Translations under genes and position numbers: made by a program
In this document: piece by piece, positions 1 through 11,206 of the stretch
Layout: each line of letters begins with the position of its first letter
Numbering within the stretch: position 1 is the stretch's first letter
The notes under the pieces: model-generated
The model's input: only the letters and a program-made list of their open reading frames with translations
Told to the model about the DNA's origin: nothing
Databases searched by the model: none
DNA from: Diadema setosum
Lineage: Eukaryota > Echinodermata > Echinoidea > Diadematoida > Diadematidae
Direction of reading: 5' to 3'
Assembly: GCA_033980235.1 (NCBI GenBank)
Contig: CM067067.1
Location: forward strand, 2,383,001 to 2,447,000
DNA length: 64,000 bases

Positions 1-65
1 AACTCTTCTTGGGTTCGCCTAAGATCAGCCTCAAGCTTGCTCCTGTCGTGCAGGGCCCCTGAAGC
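1..65 (-). CDS. LZTFL1: LZTFL1 coding exon 6 (partial, runs off window)
   Basis: Encodes ASGALHDRSKLEADLRRTQ and onward, matching the start of the long coiled coil. The acceptor ends TGTCAACAG, just above position 65. A second AG nine bases further in would break the frame, so the outer one was chosen; it joins exon 5 in phase 0. Confidence 0.8.
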
Positions 66-3000
66 CTGTTGACATGGACACAAACATTCATGCATTACAC
101 TACACTTTACAGAGTATCTGCTTGTGCTGCGATTCTCGCTATCGCCAATGACGTAAAAAGTACCTGGATGTTGATTTAAGCGTCATTTACGGTGCATTAT
201 GCACATTTCAGGAGCCAAGTCACTTCCGTTCGTACGTGCGAGATATGCGAATGCTCTTTACATGTGCAGCTTGAAGCTATACAGCCGGCCGACTGTATTC
301 TTGCGTGTGCTTACTGTTTCCTCGACTTGAAGTTTAGCTTTTATATGATTTGAAATTTCTCCATTCTAGAGAAATTGCTGTAAATATGACTATGGGTCGT
401 TACTGTGAAGCTGCCATGTGTTGGTCGCACGACAATAAACAAACAAATCTACAGAAATATCCCTGGCATGCGAGACGTGACGTGGGTGAAGTTTCCGGGT
501 GACTCCACAGCGCATGCGACTTGCTTGGAAGAAATTGTTTCGGAGACAGGATAAGTTCGAGATCACAGTTCGTTCCTTATTGTGTTCGCGGCACTTCGAC
601 AGAGAACAAATAAAAAAAGATGGGCATTCCATGACGATATCCAGGTGGGTGGATATTTTCCAGTATTATTTTCAGCATATACAGAGATGACTGATGTGCA
701 AGTGGATCGCAATGATCAAGCAGTACCGTTATGTCTAGCTTGTATGCGCGCGCTGCATGCTATATGCAAGGCCTAGACTATAGGGCAATGCGGGGGGCTG
801 TAGCTACAGTATGTATCACAAGCCTAGTTGGCTTGGGTACTGGCGCCTATCCGTGGCCGGCACAGCGCTAGGTAAGGTACACATACGCGCACGCTAGCGC
901 TGTGCAAAGTATGCCCTGCACCAGAAGTTCCCGAGTCCCGGAAGTGCCCTAAATCTTGACGAAAAAGCCACATACGGGTACTTTTTACGTCATTGGCGAT
1001 AGCAAGAATTACACCATGTTCTCTGAGGCCATGGCAGTCACATTTCAGACCACCGTGGACATACCGGGATGGATGTGAGACAATGTGGTGAGACGGGATA
1101 GGTTAACTTGACAGGCCGTGATTGCCGTGGATGCCGTGTCAAATTTTTGAACTGTCAAAAAATTTACCAAGGCAGTCCCGGTGCTATTTGAGGAACCTTG
1201 TAGGCCTTAATAAAACGGGGTAAACACAACCAAATATGACGCCACGTAGTAGGCCATAACAAAACTTGGGAGGCAGTCCGTAGTGGGACGCGACGGAAAA
1301 TATTGATGAGCTAGCCTGACCAGCTGCTGTGAGAACAGCGTCTGATAGCTATGTATTCACCGGAGAAGGACCGGAACAAACAAGACTAGAATACTATAGC
1401 AGAACAGGAGAATGTCTCATCTACCCACGACGCACTACGTTTTGGGCAAACGGGGCTACTGTGGCTGCCGGGAACATGGTGTAAACACAGCATTACATCT
1501 GGGCTCCATTTCATAGAAAGTTGTTATGGTAGCAGCTCTTCCCGCAATGGAAAGTGTCATGGTTATGACAAGAATCCTGCTTCCGGATTGGTTGTTGCTG
1601 CAAGAAGTCATTATACCAGCAAGAATCGTCATAGCAATGTCTAGTATGAAATGAGACCCTGTATTATGATACATACAGGGATGGTGCAGCTAACCGGAAA
1701 GCTCTGGCGGGCACAATGAATACATTCAGGCTGCAACAGCATATGCAGTTGTAGTTGCAGACACTGATCTTTGCACACTAGAGCATAGATTTAAAAAATA
1801 TTTCATGAGTTTCTGTAAAATTCCAATTTGACACATTACACAACAGAACATTACATAACTCCTTATGCACAAAAAGGCAACCTTTGACAAACTTGAGCCA
1901 GCTTCTTGAGCATGGATGACCTAACACACCATTATGCTTAGATTTAGCTGTTTACAGACATGTCCTTTCAGTTCTCCTTGTCGACAAAACATATGCATGT
2001 ACCAGATTAAACAATCTTTTGGAATGGTTACAATGCAGTGGAAAAGTCTCACAGCCTAACCTCATTTTCTGCTAATACACTGCAGAAGTTGGCATGCTGT
2101 TTGCAGAAGGCCCCTACTAGGGGTGTACAGACACAGAACTGACTTTAATTTGCCTTTATATTCATCATGCATTTTACATGACTCCCAGGTTCATCACTAA
2201 TATCTGGCCTACTTAAATCACAGGTAATATGACGGCACACCCATGCAATGCTGAACAAATATGAATTGGGCATACAATATGCTGATTTCAGATTACTGAC
2301 AAAATTTGTTGAATTACCTTTTTGGATATTTACCTTTGATTCAATTTGTGTGAGCCGCTCTTTGAGTTTGTTATTCTCCTCATTCAGCCGTTCAATCTCA
2401 TTCTGTAGCAGTTGGACCCCACCTGCCTCCATGGGGTCCAGGCGTTTCAGTTCAAAGGTTGGCTTGGAGGTAGACTGATTGAGGATGGCAAGAAGACATT
2501 GAGCAATACTAGATGATAACATATCATACCAAAGAGAATTTCACAAATGACAACACTCATCCATTAATAAACAAATAATAACAATGATTACATTATGGTC
2601 ATACTCTTAAAGGACAAGTTCACCTTCATTAACATAAGGATTGAGAGAATGTAGCAATATTAGTAGAACACATCTTTGAAAATTTGAGGAAAATCGGACA
2701 ATCCGTTCAAAAGTTATGAATTTTTGAAGTTTTTGTGCAGTCACCGCTGGATGAGAAGACTACTGCAGTGTATGATGTCACATGCGTACAACAATATAAG
2801 GAAAATATAAAGAGAATTTCACAAAATTTCATCTTTTGAAAAAAGTACACATTCCCTCGACTTGTTACTGACATATGTTATGGGTAATATTATTCCCCCT
2901 GCCTTTAGAAAGAGGAAAGTCAAGTGCTCTTTTATTATGCGAAAAAAGTGAAAATATGTTGAATTTTCTTTACATTTTCTTTATACCATTGTACTCATGA

Positions 3001-6000
3001 CGAGCCTTAGTAGTCTCCTCATCCAGCGGTTCCAACACAAAGATTTTTAAAATTCATAACTTTTGCATCGATTGTCCAATTTTTCTCAAACTTTCACTGA
3101 TGTGTTCTACTAATATTGCTGCATTCCCTCAATCCCTATGTTTATGAAGGTGAACTTGTCCTTTAAAGTGAAAACTAAGTTCTGGTAAGGGCTTGAGAAC
3201 CCGTCTGGCACCATTTCATATTTGCTTGCAATATATCGAAAGAGTCTACAAATAAACTTACCTGGCTGACGCGGTTTGCCGGAATGGTGAGTCGTTTTGG
3301 AGTATTTTGAGAAAAATAATAAAAGTCGGTAGACCGACTTTTATTCCAGAAGGCTCCAGACTAACTCGGTCTCAGGGAAAACTCGACCCTATTTCAGACA
3401 ATTTACACACAGTTCGTGATCGCCATGTTCATCAGTACTCTATAATATTACGGGTACCAAACGAGGCCTTACTGAGCAGACAGGAATTAAAGTGCGTGCT
3501 AATCCTGTACAAAACAAATGGACAGCGCGCAGTCCTCAAGCGCAAGCCTACTAGTATACGCACATCACCTCAGTTGCTGAGACGCGCGGTCTTTGAAGTT
3601 TTTGTTGTTGTTTATCAATTGTCTTTGATTGTTTTTAGAGGTGCTTGAGAGGCGCACACTAATTTTGCATGCGCGCCAAAGAGGTTTTTGATGCGCGTGT
3701 TGTAACAACTCAGACCATTACTGCGAGTAGCCAGAACGCTACAATGTAGTTTATACAGGCCGCTCCCGTATGCATAGTACTGTACAATCCAGAGGGAAAA
3801 CCAGTACAACTCATCCCGCCGTCAAGCAAAGCGAGGCCGAGTGATCCCCGAGTCCGAGTCTAGCCTGACCCCATTCGGGTAAGTTCCGAGACTGAATGTT
3901 TTTGGTTAATATTTCCCATTTTCGTCCTTACCCATCGAATATCTTGTTATTACAGCGTTATTCCGCACATTTCCTAGGCATACGTTCACATTTTGGAGCA
4001 AAATTTGACAACTTTTGCAGGCATACCAGAACTTTGTTTGGGCTTTAACCTGTTGAGGACGGACTGATTTTGCTTTAACCCTAAAAGTGCCGGGGGGGGG
4101 GGGGGGGGGCGGAATCCGCCCCCCTCCACGTTTCGCACTATAATTCTGTAACTCGAGAAGGCCTCGTCACGAGGCTTCTTGACTTTCTTCGTTCAAGTCT
4201 CGCGCAACTTTTGAGACCAAATTTGCAACGTCCGCGCATACTTTTGCGAAGCCACGCCCATTTTTGTAACGGAATGTCGTCCCAAAACGGGCAAAATTTT
4301 GTGATTTTGTGTACATTTCCTTTGGAAAACAGTGCTCTGTCATGAAAGTCATAAAAACCTGATTATTTTTACAATTAATCACTTTCATTGATTAATTTTG
4401 TGCTAATTATGGTAGAAAAGTGGTCAGTGACAATTTCCAATGAAAAAACAAAGAAAAAACAAAAGTTGAAAAACAAAGAAATACATAAGAAATTCTGAAA
4501 ACAATAAAATACATAAGAATTGAAATGAGTTTTGGAAGTTTTTGTGATGTACAATTGTTAAATATGCTAAAACAGATTTACAGATCAAAAATTAGACTCT
4601 CAATGCTTTTAATTAGGCTAAAATATCACCTTGAGCTTAATTTGCATAATTAATTAATTAAAATTAGAAATTGATTGTTTCAAAAAATCTTATGACACAA
4701 TCTTGTAGATTATGACGCGGGTCTCACGCATGCAAAACTTCATCGCGATCGCACCTCCGATGGCCGAGATCTCAGGGGGGGGGGGGGGGGGCGGAATCCA
4801 TCCCCCCCATGGTCTGAGCATAGCCAAAAAAGCCCGGCCCCTTTAGGGTTAACATGCATTCCCATTGACACCTACCCGAGTATTCTCGGGACTCATCTTC
4901 AACAGGTTAATGTATCATACAAAATTGGAGTGCATATCCCATGAAAGTAAATTGCAGTGTTCTGATATAATTTGTTTAATTCTGAATATGTTGCCCTCTC
5001 CATCTACCTGTTTCTGTATAATTTCCATATGTGACTGTAATTTGCTATTTTAACAGAGTACAGACTTTCTACATACCAGCAGTTGATGGGCTGTGCGACA
5101 GAAAACCTACAGATCATGATAATTATACAAGGTTTTACCTTTTCTTGCCCCTGGCAGACCAGTTAAATGTGTTACAATCTACTTTTCCTCTTCTGCTTTG
5201 TTTCAGTCTTTACATTTTGTTTTTTTTTTTCTTCCCTCTGTTGAATTGAAAGTGCTTTGTGACTTCCTATGTAAAAACATTTGAAAATGAAATGCCGAAC
5301 AAATAATATTAATGTTCTTTAAAACAAAACAGCACAGAGCAAGAAATTAAGTAATGTGATCTTTATGCTGGACAACTCAAGATTCATCAGCTATGAAGTT
5401 TTGTCAAAGTATGGGAGAAGGAAAGACGTCAAAGAAATTAGAAGCTAAATTTAGACAAATTGTTGAGCTATGCTGTGCATTGACAGCCAGACTCTAAATA
5501 CATGGTGATATTTAAAATCATCTCTTGATCAATATCAGTCCCTTTATATTTTATCAAAGCATATTCTGAGGTATGAGTGCCCAAAGCAAAGATGATAACT
5601 TAGCAGATACAATCAGGCCATACATATGGGATTAAGATATGAAATAATTTGATTAAAAACTATGATATGAACTTACAGCAGATCCTGAGAACTGCCTCTC
5701 TTCAAACTTGGCAATCATTTCAATCAGCTCCCTGCAGAAAATGGAGAGAATGAGGTTTAGAAATAGATACAATGAGACACTAAAATTAGAGAATGGAATT
5801 GACTATATACATGTACATTGTATACTATGAAAATTGCTACTATTTTCTTTAAATTAATTGTGTGCACAGTGTCAACATAGACTGCACATAATGTAGCTTT
5901 GCAAGTAGTGCCAACTGTACACTATTTAAGTGGCCAAATATAAAAGTCACCACATGTAGTATGTTGGACATTTTGCTACATTTCAACACTTTGCCTTCTT

Positions 6001-8267
6001 ACTAGTGAAGATTCTAAAATGCTGCAGTTTCAATTCTATGTTACACTGTAGATCCAGTGCCACTCATGCCACAGTCTATCATCTCCTGGTCTAGAAAAGA
6101 GATGTATAATACTCCATCATTTTCCATTCAGAAGAACTCAAGAGTGCCCATGAGTAGCCAGTGGTTTGAAATGACCATGACATTAATTTTTCATGCCTAT
6201 GTCTATGTACGGCTATAATCGATATATCGCTGGATGTTGACATTCTGACTGTCTAAATTTGTTAACATAGACCCAACAATGAGATGCACTCTCTCAGGTC
6301 ACACATCTATTGGTGATAAACCCCCAAAAGGGCATGGTAGGGGTAGGGCACCTGTTCTCCAGCTCCGAGATGTCAGCCTGAAGCTTGAGATGCCACTTCT
6401 CTGCCTGTTGGAAGAGTTGCCTCAGGAGGAGCACATTGGTGTGGGAGGTGTTGATGAGCTCCGATTCGACCTCTCCTCGGACCACTGCCTCCAGCCCGTC
6501 CAGCAGGTCGGTCACTTCGTCCACGGTGAAGGTCTCATCGGTTAGCCTACATTGGGATGCGTTGGAATTCATTTAACTATTCACTACATTCACGGTTAAC
6601 CCCATTCTTCAAAGCATGCAGCTCTCTCCAACCTGGGTGCACAAGAACAGGGGCATTGTTAGCCGAAGTGTGTGCAACTTCAGAGTAGCCTCTAGCTTCT
6701 AAATCAACCTGACACTGTGGAGCTGGCTGACACATGCATGAAATATCTGATGATACACAAGTTGGGATTACATTTGGTGAATCAATACAAATCGTAGGTG
6801 TAGGAGGCTCTTAGTTATGTTGCATGCTTTCTACACAATGATCATTCCAGTTTCGATAAACTGTTTCATTATCTAAGAAGATAACTAATCTATTTCAATC
6901 TTGACCTATTCAGTATTTCGTACAGAAGATAATTACATCTCTTTTCCTCTGAATGTGATTATTTAGTGCTACCGTTGAAGTGATAGAAGGTGGACATCAC
7001 TGAAGCATCTTACCTGCTGTCTTTTACATCCTCAAAGCATGCCTCCACACTGCGCAGGTTCTGTATACGTTTGTAGTTGGCAAATCTCATGTAATTTACC
7101 ACAGTGGTGTGGTGATGCTCATTCAGACCCAGCTCACCAGCCTGTGATTTCATAGCAAATAAGATTTCACATATTTCACATGTACAATGTATACTGTATG
7201 TCCCAAAAAAAAATTACAGTGGGACCCTCCGCAATGATAACTTTAAAAATGGTGAATCAATCCAAATACAATTTAAGATTATGAAACTATTCACTCATTG
7301 CCCACATCTTACAGAAAACCCCATTCAATTTGATTCAGCGGTCAAAGAGAAACAAGGAGTTTTGTACTAACTGTAGAGCATGCTAGGAATCCCTTCCAAG
7401 TTCTGTCCATTATCTTTACACATTAAAGGACAAGTTCACCTTCACAGACATGTGGGTTGAGTGAATGCAGCAATATTAGTAGAACACATCAGTGAGAGTT
7501 TGAGGAAAATCGGACAATCCGTTCAAAAGTTATGAATTTTTGAAGCTTCTGCTCAGTCAGGGCTGGGTAAAAAGACTAAATTTATATAGCTTGTGATGTC
7601 ACATGTGTACAACGACATACATGTAAAGAAGAAAGAAAATCCAACATACAAGTGTATTTCCATTTTTCTTGCATAACAAAAGAACACTCGACTTCTCTCT
7701 TTCAGAAGGCAGGGGGAATAATATTACCCTATAAGTATACTTCAGTAACAAGTCAAAGAAATGTGCACTTTATTCATAAAGTAAAGTTTTGTGAAATTTT
7801 CTTCTTTATTTTCCTTATATCGTTGTACGCATGTGACATCAAACACTGTAGTAGTCTTCTCATCCAGCAGTGACTGCACAGATACTTAAAAAAAATTCAT
7901 AACTTCTGAACGGATTGTCCGATTTTCCTCAAACTTTCACTGATATGTTGATGTATTGCTGCATTCTCTCAATCCTTATGTATATGAAAGTGGACTTGTC
8001 CTTATGCAGTTCCAAAGCATCCAAGTGCTAAACTTGGAAGAATCTGACCCACGACATACAAACTTTTCAACAATCTTCATTTCTCTGTGACTACTTAACT
8101 AAATTGAATTGGGTTTTCTGCAAAATACAATTGTAAAGCTAAGATGTTATATTTTAAGACCCTGGGCTGAAGAAGCATTAGACAGTTTAATCACATTGGG
8201 AGTTACCAATGCGAAAAACTAATTGTATTTTTTTTTTTAAATATGTATAGAGAGATCTACATGTATA

Positions 8268-8300
<33 letters not shown>

Positions 8301-9150
8301 GGGGGGGGGGGGACATAGGCCTACTGTACAGTACATGTATATTCAATACCCTATTTTAAAAAATAGGTATCATCAAGATTTGGGACTAGATTCTATACTA
8401 CATTTCATTCTACATTGTCAACTTTTTTAGTTTTTCTTTCCCCCTCACCCACCCACCTTTCCCAACTTTTGCAAAGCCTTTAAAAAAGCCTTTAAAAAAG
8501 GCTTTAAAAAAATGGCACACATCACACATGTAAACTGTTCACCTAGAAAAGGTACCTTTTACTTTTTTAGTTTATTTTTTCTATTGTCAATGAACAGAAA
8601 TACATATGCCATCCATAGAAATACAAATTGAATTGAAACTGAAATTGGATTAAAAATTAAAAAAAAAATTGAAATTGAATCAAATTATGGAATCTGAAGA
8701 CTTCTGCCGCAGGGCGCATGCAGTGCAGACAAAATATAAATTAGATCTAACTTCAAACTTTCTTCTAGGTTTTTCTACTATTAACGGTAGGTTACCTAAT
8801 AGAGGCAAACTACTAGGTATAGTAAGGGTACTAGGTCTCGCGCAGGGACCCAATGATCGCGCATAGCGTAACTGCGTATAGCAAGCGATATTACGCGTAG
8901 GAATAAGCGCAAAATTTGCCGATACGCCCATGGAATAAACATACCTGACTTACCGCTCAACATGAGAAGGAAGCAGGTAAGAAATTTTGATTTCCAACAA
9001 ATTTTCCACTAAATTTCCAATTTTTTACCTTGTACAAACCTACCTTCCCTTAAAATCTGTTCTAAGGATGTTGTAGCCTAGACGTGTCGTCTCGCTTGTC
9101 TCGTTCGTAGTCGATAGAATTTGTAATTTGTTCGATCGATCGTTTACCAT
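1..9150 (-). CDS. LZTFL1: Leucine zipper transcription factor-like protein 1, 5' portion (gene span, 6 coding exons, 3' end outside window)
   Basis: LZTFL1 is a cytoplasmic coiled-coil protein that binds the BBSome and restrains its entry into cilia, so affecting ciliary receptor traffic. The coding exons read complement(<1..65, 2334..2474, 5677..5731, 6352..6546, 7014..7141, 9148..9150). All junction phases agree and give about 195 residues; the vertebrate protein is about 299, so the C-terminal coiled coil lies beyond the left edge. Family matches include ELGLNEHH and NYMRFA near the N-terminus, FTVDEV, SEVESELIN-like VESELINTSHTNVLLLRQLF, the stretch AEKWHLKLQADISELENR, and a leucine-rich coil around EIERLNEENNKLKERLTQIE. 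The identification is strong for exons 2 to 6. The one-codon first exon is inferred. The gene is head to head with EIF4B, and its introns carry several MITEs. The assignment rests on recalled similarity, not on a search. Confidence 0.9.
131..1010. mobile_element. Non-autonomous DNA element with 40-bp terminal inverted repeats, THAP remnant inside
   Basis: 131-170 and the reverse complement of 971-1010 match at 36 of 40 positions, including the uninterrupted core GCTATCGCCAATGACGTAAA. The interior of about 800 bp carries the broken THAP fragment. No clear target duplication was seen at the ends. Confidence 0.6.
392..690 (+). pseudogene. Decayed THAP-type zinc finger fragment
   Basis: Three frames together show the THAP order. 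YCEAAMC (frame from 392) gives the first Cys pair, KFPGD (489-503) the FP motif, and RMRLAWKKLF then SLLCSRHF (frame from 499) the R-x3-W and C-x2-H ends. Two frame changes and a stop at 500-502 show it is broken. THAP domains occur in P-element-type transposases and in host proteins. The fragment lies between the 131-170 and 971-1010 inverted repeats. Confidence 0.5.
1499..1667. repeat. Small foldback element, GGGCTCCATTTCAT ends
   Basis: Begins GGGCTCCATTTCATAGAA and ends TAGTATGAAATGAGACCC, an imperfect inverted repeat of about 19 bp, with further internal self-complementarity. Confidence 0.45.
2334..2474 (-). CDS. LZTFL1: LZTFL1 coding exon 5
   Basis: 47 codons, phase 0 at both ends. The acceptor is CAATCAG and the donor is AAAG followed by GTAAAT. 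It encodes STSKPTFELKRLDPMEAGG, then a heptad-type coil ending LTQIESK. In the family this is the start of the central coiled coil. Confidence 0.88.
2607..3166. mobile_element. Foldback MITE, TTAAAGGACAAGTTCACC family, copy 1 (LZTFL1 intron)
   Basis: TTAAAGGACAAGTTCACCTT at the left and its complement ending GTCCTTTAA at the right. The arms are long and the structure is nearly palindromic over about 560 bp. TTAA is present at both ends. Not coding. Confidence 0.75.
4045..4910. mobile_element. Small TTAACCTGTTGA MITE interrupted by a piggyBac-like MITE
   Basis: Outer parts 4045-4074 and 4853-4910 together match the intact 93-bp copy at 28073-28165 in reverse orientation. The insert 4075-4852 is flanked by TTAA. 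Confidence 0.65.
4075..4852. mobile_element. piggyBac-like MITE TTAACCCTAAAAG, copy 1
   Basis: Ends TTAACCCTAAAAGTGCCGGG and its complement CCCGGCCCCTTTAGGGTTAA, with long G and C tracts just inside. TTAA flanks plus a CCCTA terminus are typical of the piggyBac superfamily. No transposase is present. Confidence 0.68.
5677..5731 (-). CDS. LZTFL1: LZTFL1 coding exon 4 (55 bp)
   Basis: A short exon encoding (R)ELIEMIAKFEERQFSGSA, matching the family segment that follows ISELENR. The acceptor is TTTTCTGCAG and the donor is GTAAGT. It takes two bases from exon 3 to complete an Arg codon and leaves in phase 0. Confidence 0.87.
6352..6546 (-). CDS. LZTFL1: LZTFL1 coding exon 3
   Basis: Encodes LTDETFTVDEVTDLLDGL through LQADISELEN, the best conserved part of the protein in this window. 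The acceptor is AATGTAG. The donor is AACAG followed by GTGCCC, weak at positions +3 to +5, but phase and family conservation both require it. Confidence 0.9.
7014..7141 (-). CDS. LZTFL1: LZTFL1 coding exon 2
   Basis: Encodes AGELGLNEHHHTTVVNYMRF and on to ACFEDVKDS(R), the conserved N-terminus. The acceptor is AATCACAG and the donor is AGCAG followed by GTAAGA. It enters in phase 0 and leaves with two bases. Confidence 0.88.
7423..8004. mobile_element. Foldback MITE, TTAAAGGACAAGTTCACC family, copy 2 (LZTFL1 intron 1)
   Basis: Same termini and interior as the 2607-3166 copy. TTAA is intact on the left; the right end reads CTTGTCCTTAT. Confidence 0.72.
9148..9150 (-). CDS. LZTFL1: LZTFL1 putative first coding exon (initiator ATG only)
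   Basis: Exon 2 starts in phase 0 with AGELGLNEHH and the family begins MAELGLNEHH, so an upstream exon ending exactly in ATG is needed. At 9150-9148 an ATG is followed directly by a good donor, GTAAACG. An alternative ATG with a GTAAGT donor near 8965 has the wrong phase. This start is inferred from phase and family length only. Confidence 0.45.
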
Positions 9151-9151
9151 G

Positions 9152-9159
9152 TGACGTCA
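9152..9159. promoter_or_regulatory. Consensus CRE palindrome beside the inferred LZTFL1 start
   Basis: TGACGTCA, the full CREB/ATF palindrome, lies directly 5' of the inferred initiator codon and would be in the 5' UTR or core promoter. Function is inference; a related TGACGTCA also occurs inside a foldback element near 13963, so chance is possible. Confidence 0.3.
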
Positions 9160-9593
9160 TCATACACAAGAACAATGTATGCTGCCAGCTACGCTGAAAT
9201 ACTGTTAATAAATGTTGTTTTAAGTCAAATTTTAACACAATGATTATAATATTACAAAGGAATAAATATTTCAGTCTATCGAAGTTGAAGTGTGATTTCA
9301 ATTTGAATTTGCTTGTGATTTCTTGCGCTAACTTGTGATATATTTGTGACAGGGGAGGGCCATAATGATACTGAAGAAAACAAATTAGATGAGAGTGTGA
9401 CAAATGTGTAACAAACATTTTTGTTTGTTTTTTTGAGAGGGTTACGAATGGGTAAGCACACACACAAACACACACACACACACGCAAAATATATGTTCAT
9501 ATTTTACTTTTTTCCATTTTATATTACGTGTATATTATTGGTTAAAGTGATTAGAAATATTGTAAGAAAACTTTGTAAATGAAAATCATTAAC

Positions 9594-9741
9594 GATTATG
9601 AAAATATCAATGATAAAAATAATGATAATAAGAATGATAAAATGATGATGGTGGTGGAAGTGATAATAATAATAATGAAAATGATGATGATGATGATGAT
9701 TATGATGATCGATGATGGTGGTGGTGATAATAGTAATAATG

Positions 9742-9780
<39 letters not shown>

Positions 9781-9800
9781 CATATAATAATAATAACAAT
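9594..9800. repeat. GAT/AAT trinucleotide microsatellite
   Basis: Interrupted ATG/GAT and AAT triplet runs, longest AAT run about 9743-9777. They create long low-complexity open frames on both strands. Confidence 0.9.
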
Positions 9801-11193
9801 GCTTAACAGGGACAAATTTAATATCAAGTGAAAAAATATTCTACGAAAGCCGGAGCACGTTACAGCCACAGAGGGGCAGACACTTTCACGCATGAAATTA
9901 CAGAGGGCAGCTGCGCGATCTTTACATACCCCGAGAAATTGAACGCATAAAAAAAAGTCCGACATACAAACGGCGACAGCGCACTAGACTACTCCGTCAT
10001 CGTATCATCACGAGATTCTGGGAGGTGATTTTTCTGCATTTTCGTGATATTCATTGAGAAATTCAGGTACGATTATGGAATAACTTCTATTATAAGAGCA
10101 TTTCAAATTTTCGTGCGCGATATCTAGACCCCTCAACCATAAATAGCCTGATCAACACCCACCCACTTCAAATTATCATTAAGTTTACAGAACAGTTCCA
10201 TTGTTGATTTTTAATATCTTGTTTATACTAGATCTAGAACTAGATCTAGTACAATATCAATTGCTACTAGTAAACTTTAATACTAATAATAGGTCTTCTA
10301 ACATGTGTTATTTAGATTCTAACGTGTAATGTTAGTAGGTCCTACTGCCGACTGGTCTACTGGGTAGGGCCTAGGCCTACATGAAAAAAGTCTCCAAAAT
10401 CTCCATTTTCATTAGCCCGACCAGACGCTGTTAATACGCCTGTCGCGCTACGTATGTACAGCGGCGACTGGGCTGTGTAGTCTGTATAGTTACATTTTCA
10501 TTAGAAAGGTGGGAAACATTGAAGACACACACAGTATACCATAATATTTCAAGTCAAGTAAATCTTAAATTTTAAGTTCGACTTAAATTCTTCGGGAAAC
10601 ACCCCAATGTGTGTGTGTGTAGCAGTAGCTAGCTGTTGTTGGGTCTAACGTTAGACTCGACTCTACCGAGACTAGAGGGCCGGGCAAGCCACGGCACAAG
10701 CCGGGTCTAGCACGTCCCACTACTAGCAGGGCCAGCAGGGAAGAAGAAGGTCGTCAACACATGGGTGAAATGTCACACAAAATCAACATCATAACAACTA
10801 AACGTATCATTATTTTAGCATAGACAAAAAATAGAAAACGACAGCAACATGATATCTACCATTATGTCTGAAAATAAGCCTACGTCAGATTCGTAATGGT
10901 GTATGGAATGATTAGGACGATTCGCTCCCCGGAGCACAGTTTACGCAGAGGCCTGGTAACGAATGTTGACCTCTAGGGTCAATCTTAAATCTAAGTGCAA
11001 GTAATGCCAGTAATTTTGGTTTTGAGACTTAAAATTCAAAGGTTTTTTCACACTTCAATAATTGTAAAACTTTTTAATTTATTTTTATAAAATTAGAAAA
11101 TGCATTTGTAAGGAGTGATACTGTTCTGTTTGGAATACAAAATCAGCTCTTGCTGAATCTTGTTCAGCTCGCACACGCAGCCACTAAAGCAAC

Positions 11194-11206
11194 ATGGCGT
11201 CTTCTG
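11194..11206 (+). CDS. EIF4B: EIF4B coding exon 1
   Basis: ATGGCGTCTTCTG followed by donor GTAAGT. It encodes MASS(A), as expected for the family (MAASAKKK). AAC precedes the ATG, a favourable A at -3. It leaves one base. Confidence 0.85.

Larger units (their letters stand above)
9151..11193. other. Intergenic/5' UTR interval between LZTFL1 and EIF4B
   Basis: Head-to-head interval presumably holding both promoters. It contains a CA microsatellite (about 9458-9483), a long GAT/AAT trinucleotide array (about 9594-9800) and moderately GC-richer DNA at 10600-10750. No TATA box in a convincing place and no coding exon is seen. Non-coding first exons for either gene could lie here. Confidence 0.5.

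Noticed and set aside
8941..8970. ATG with a GTAAGT donor as the first LZTFL1 exon
   Set aside because: It would enter exon 2 in the wrong phase and hit a stop at once; the 9150 ATG fits phase and family length better.
9519..9965. 148-residue minus-strand frame with Ile and His runs
   Set aside because: Created by the GAT/AAT microsatellite; no gene features.
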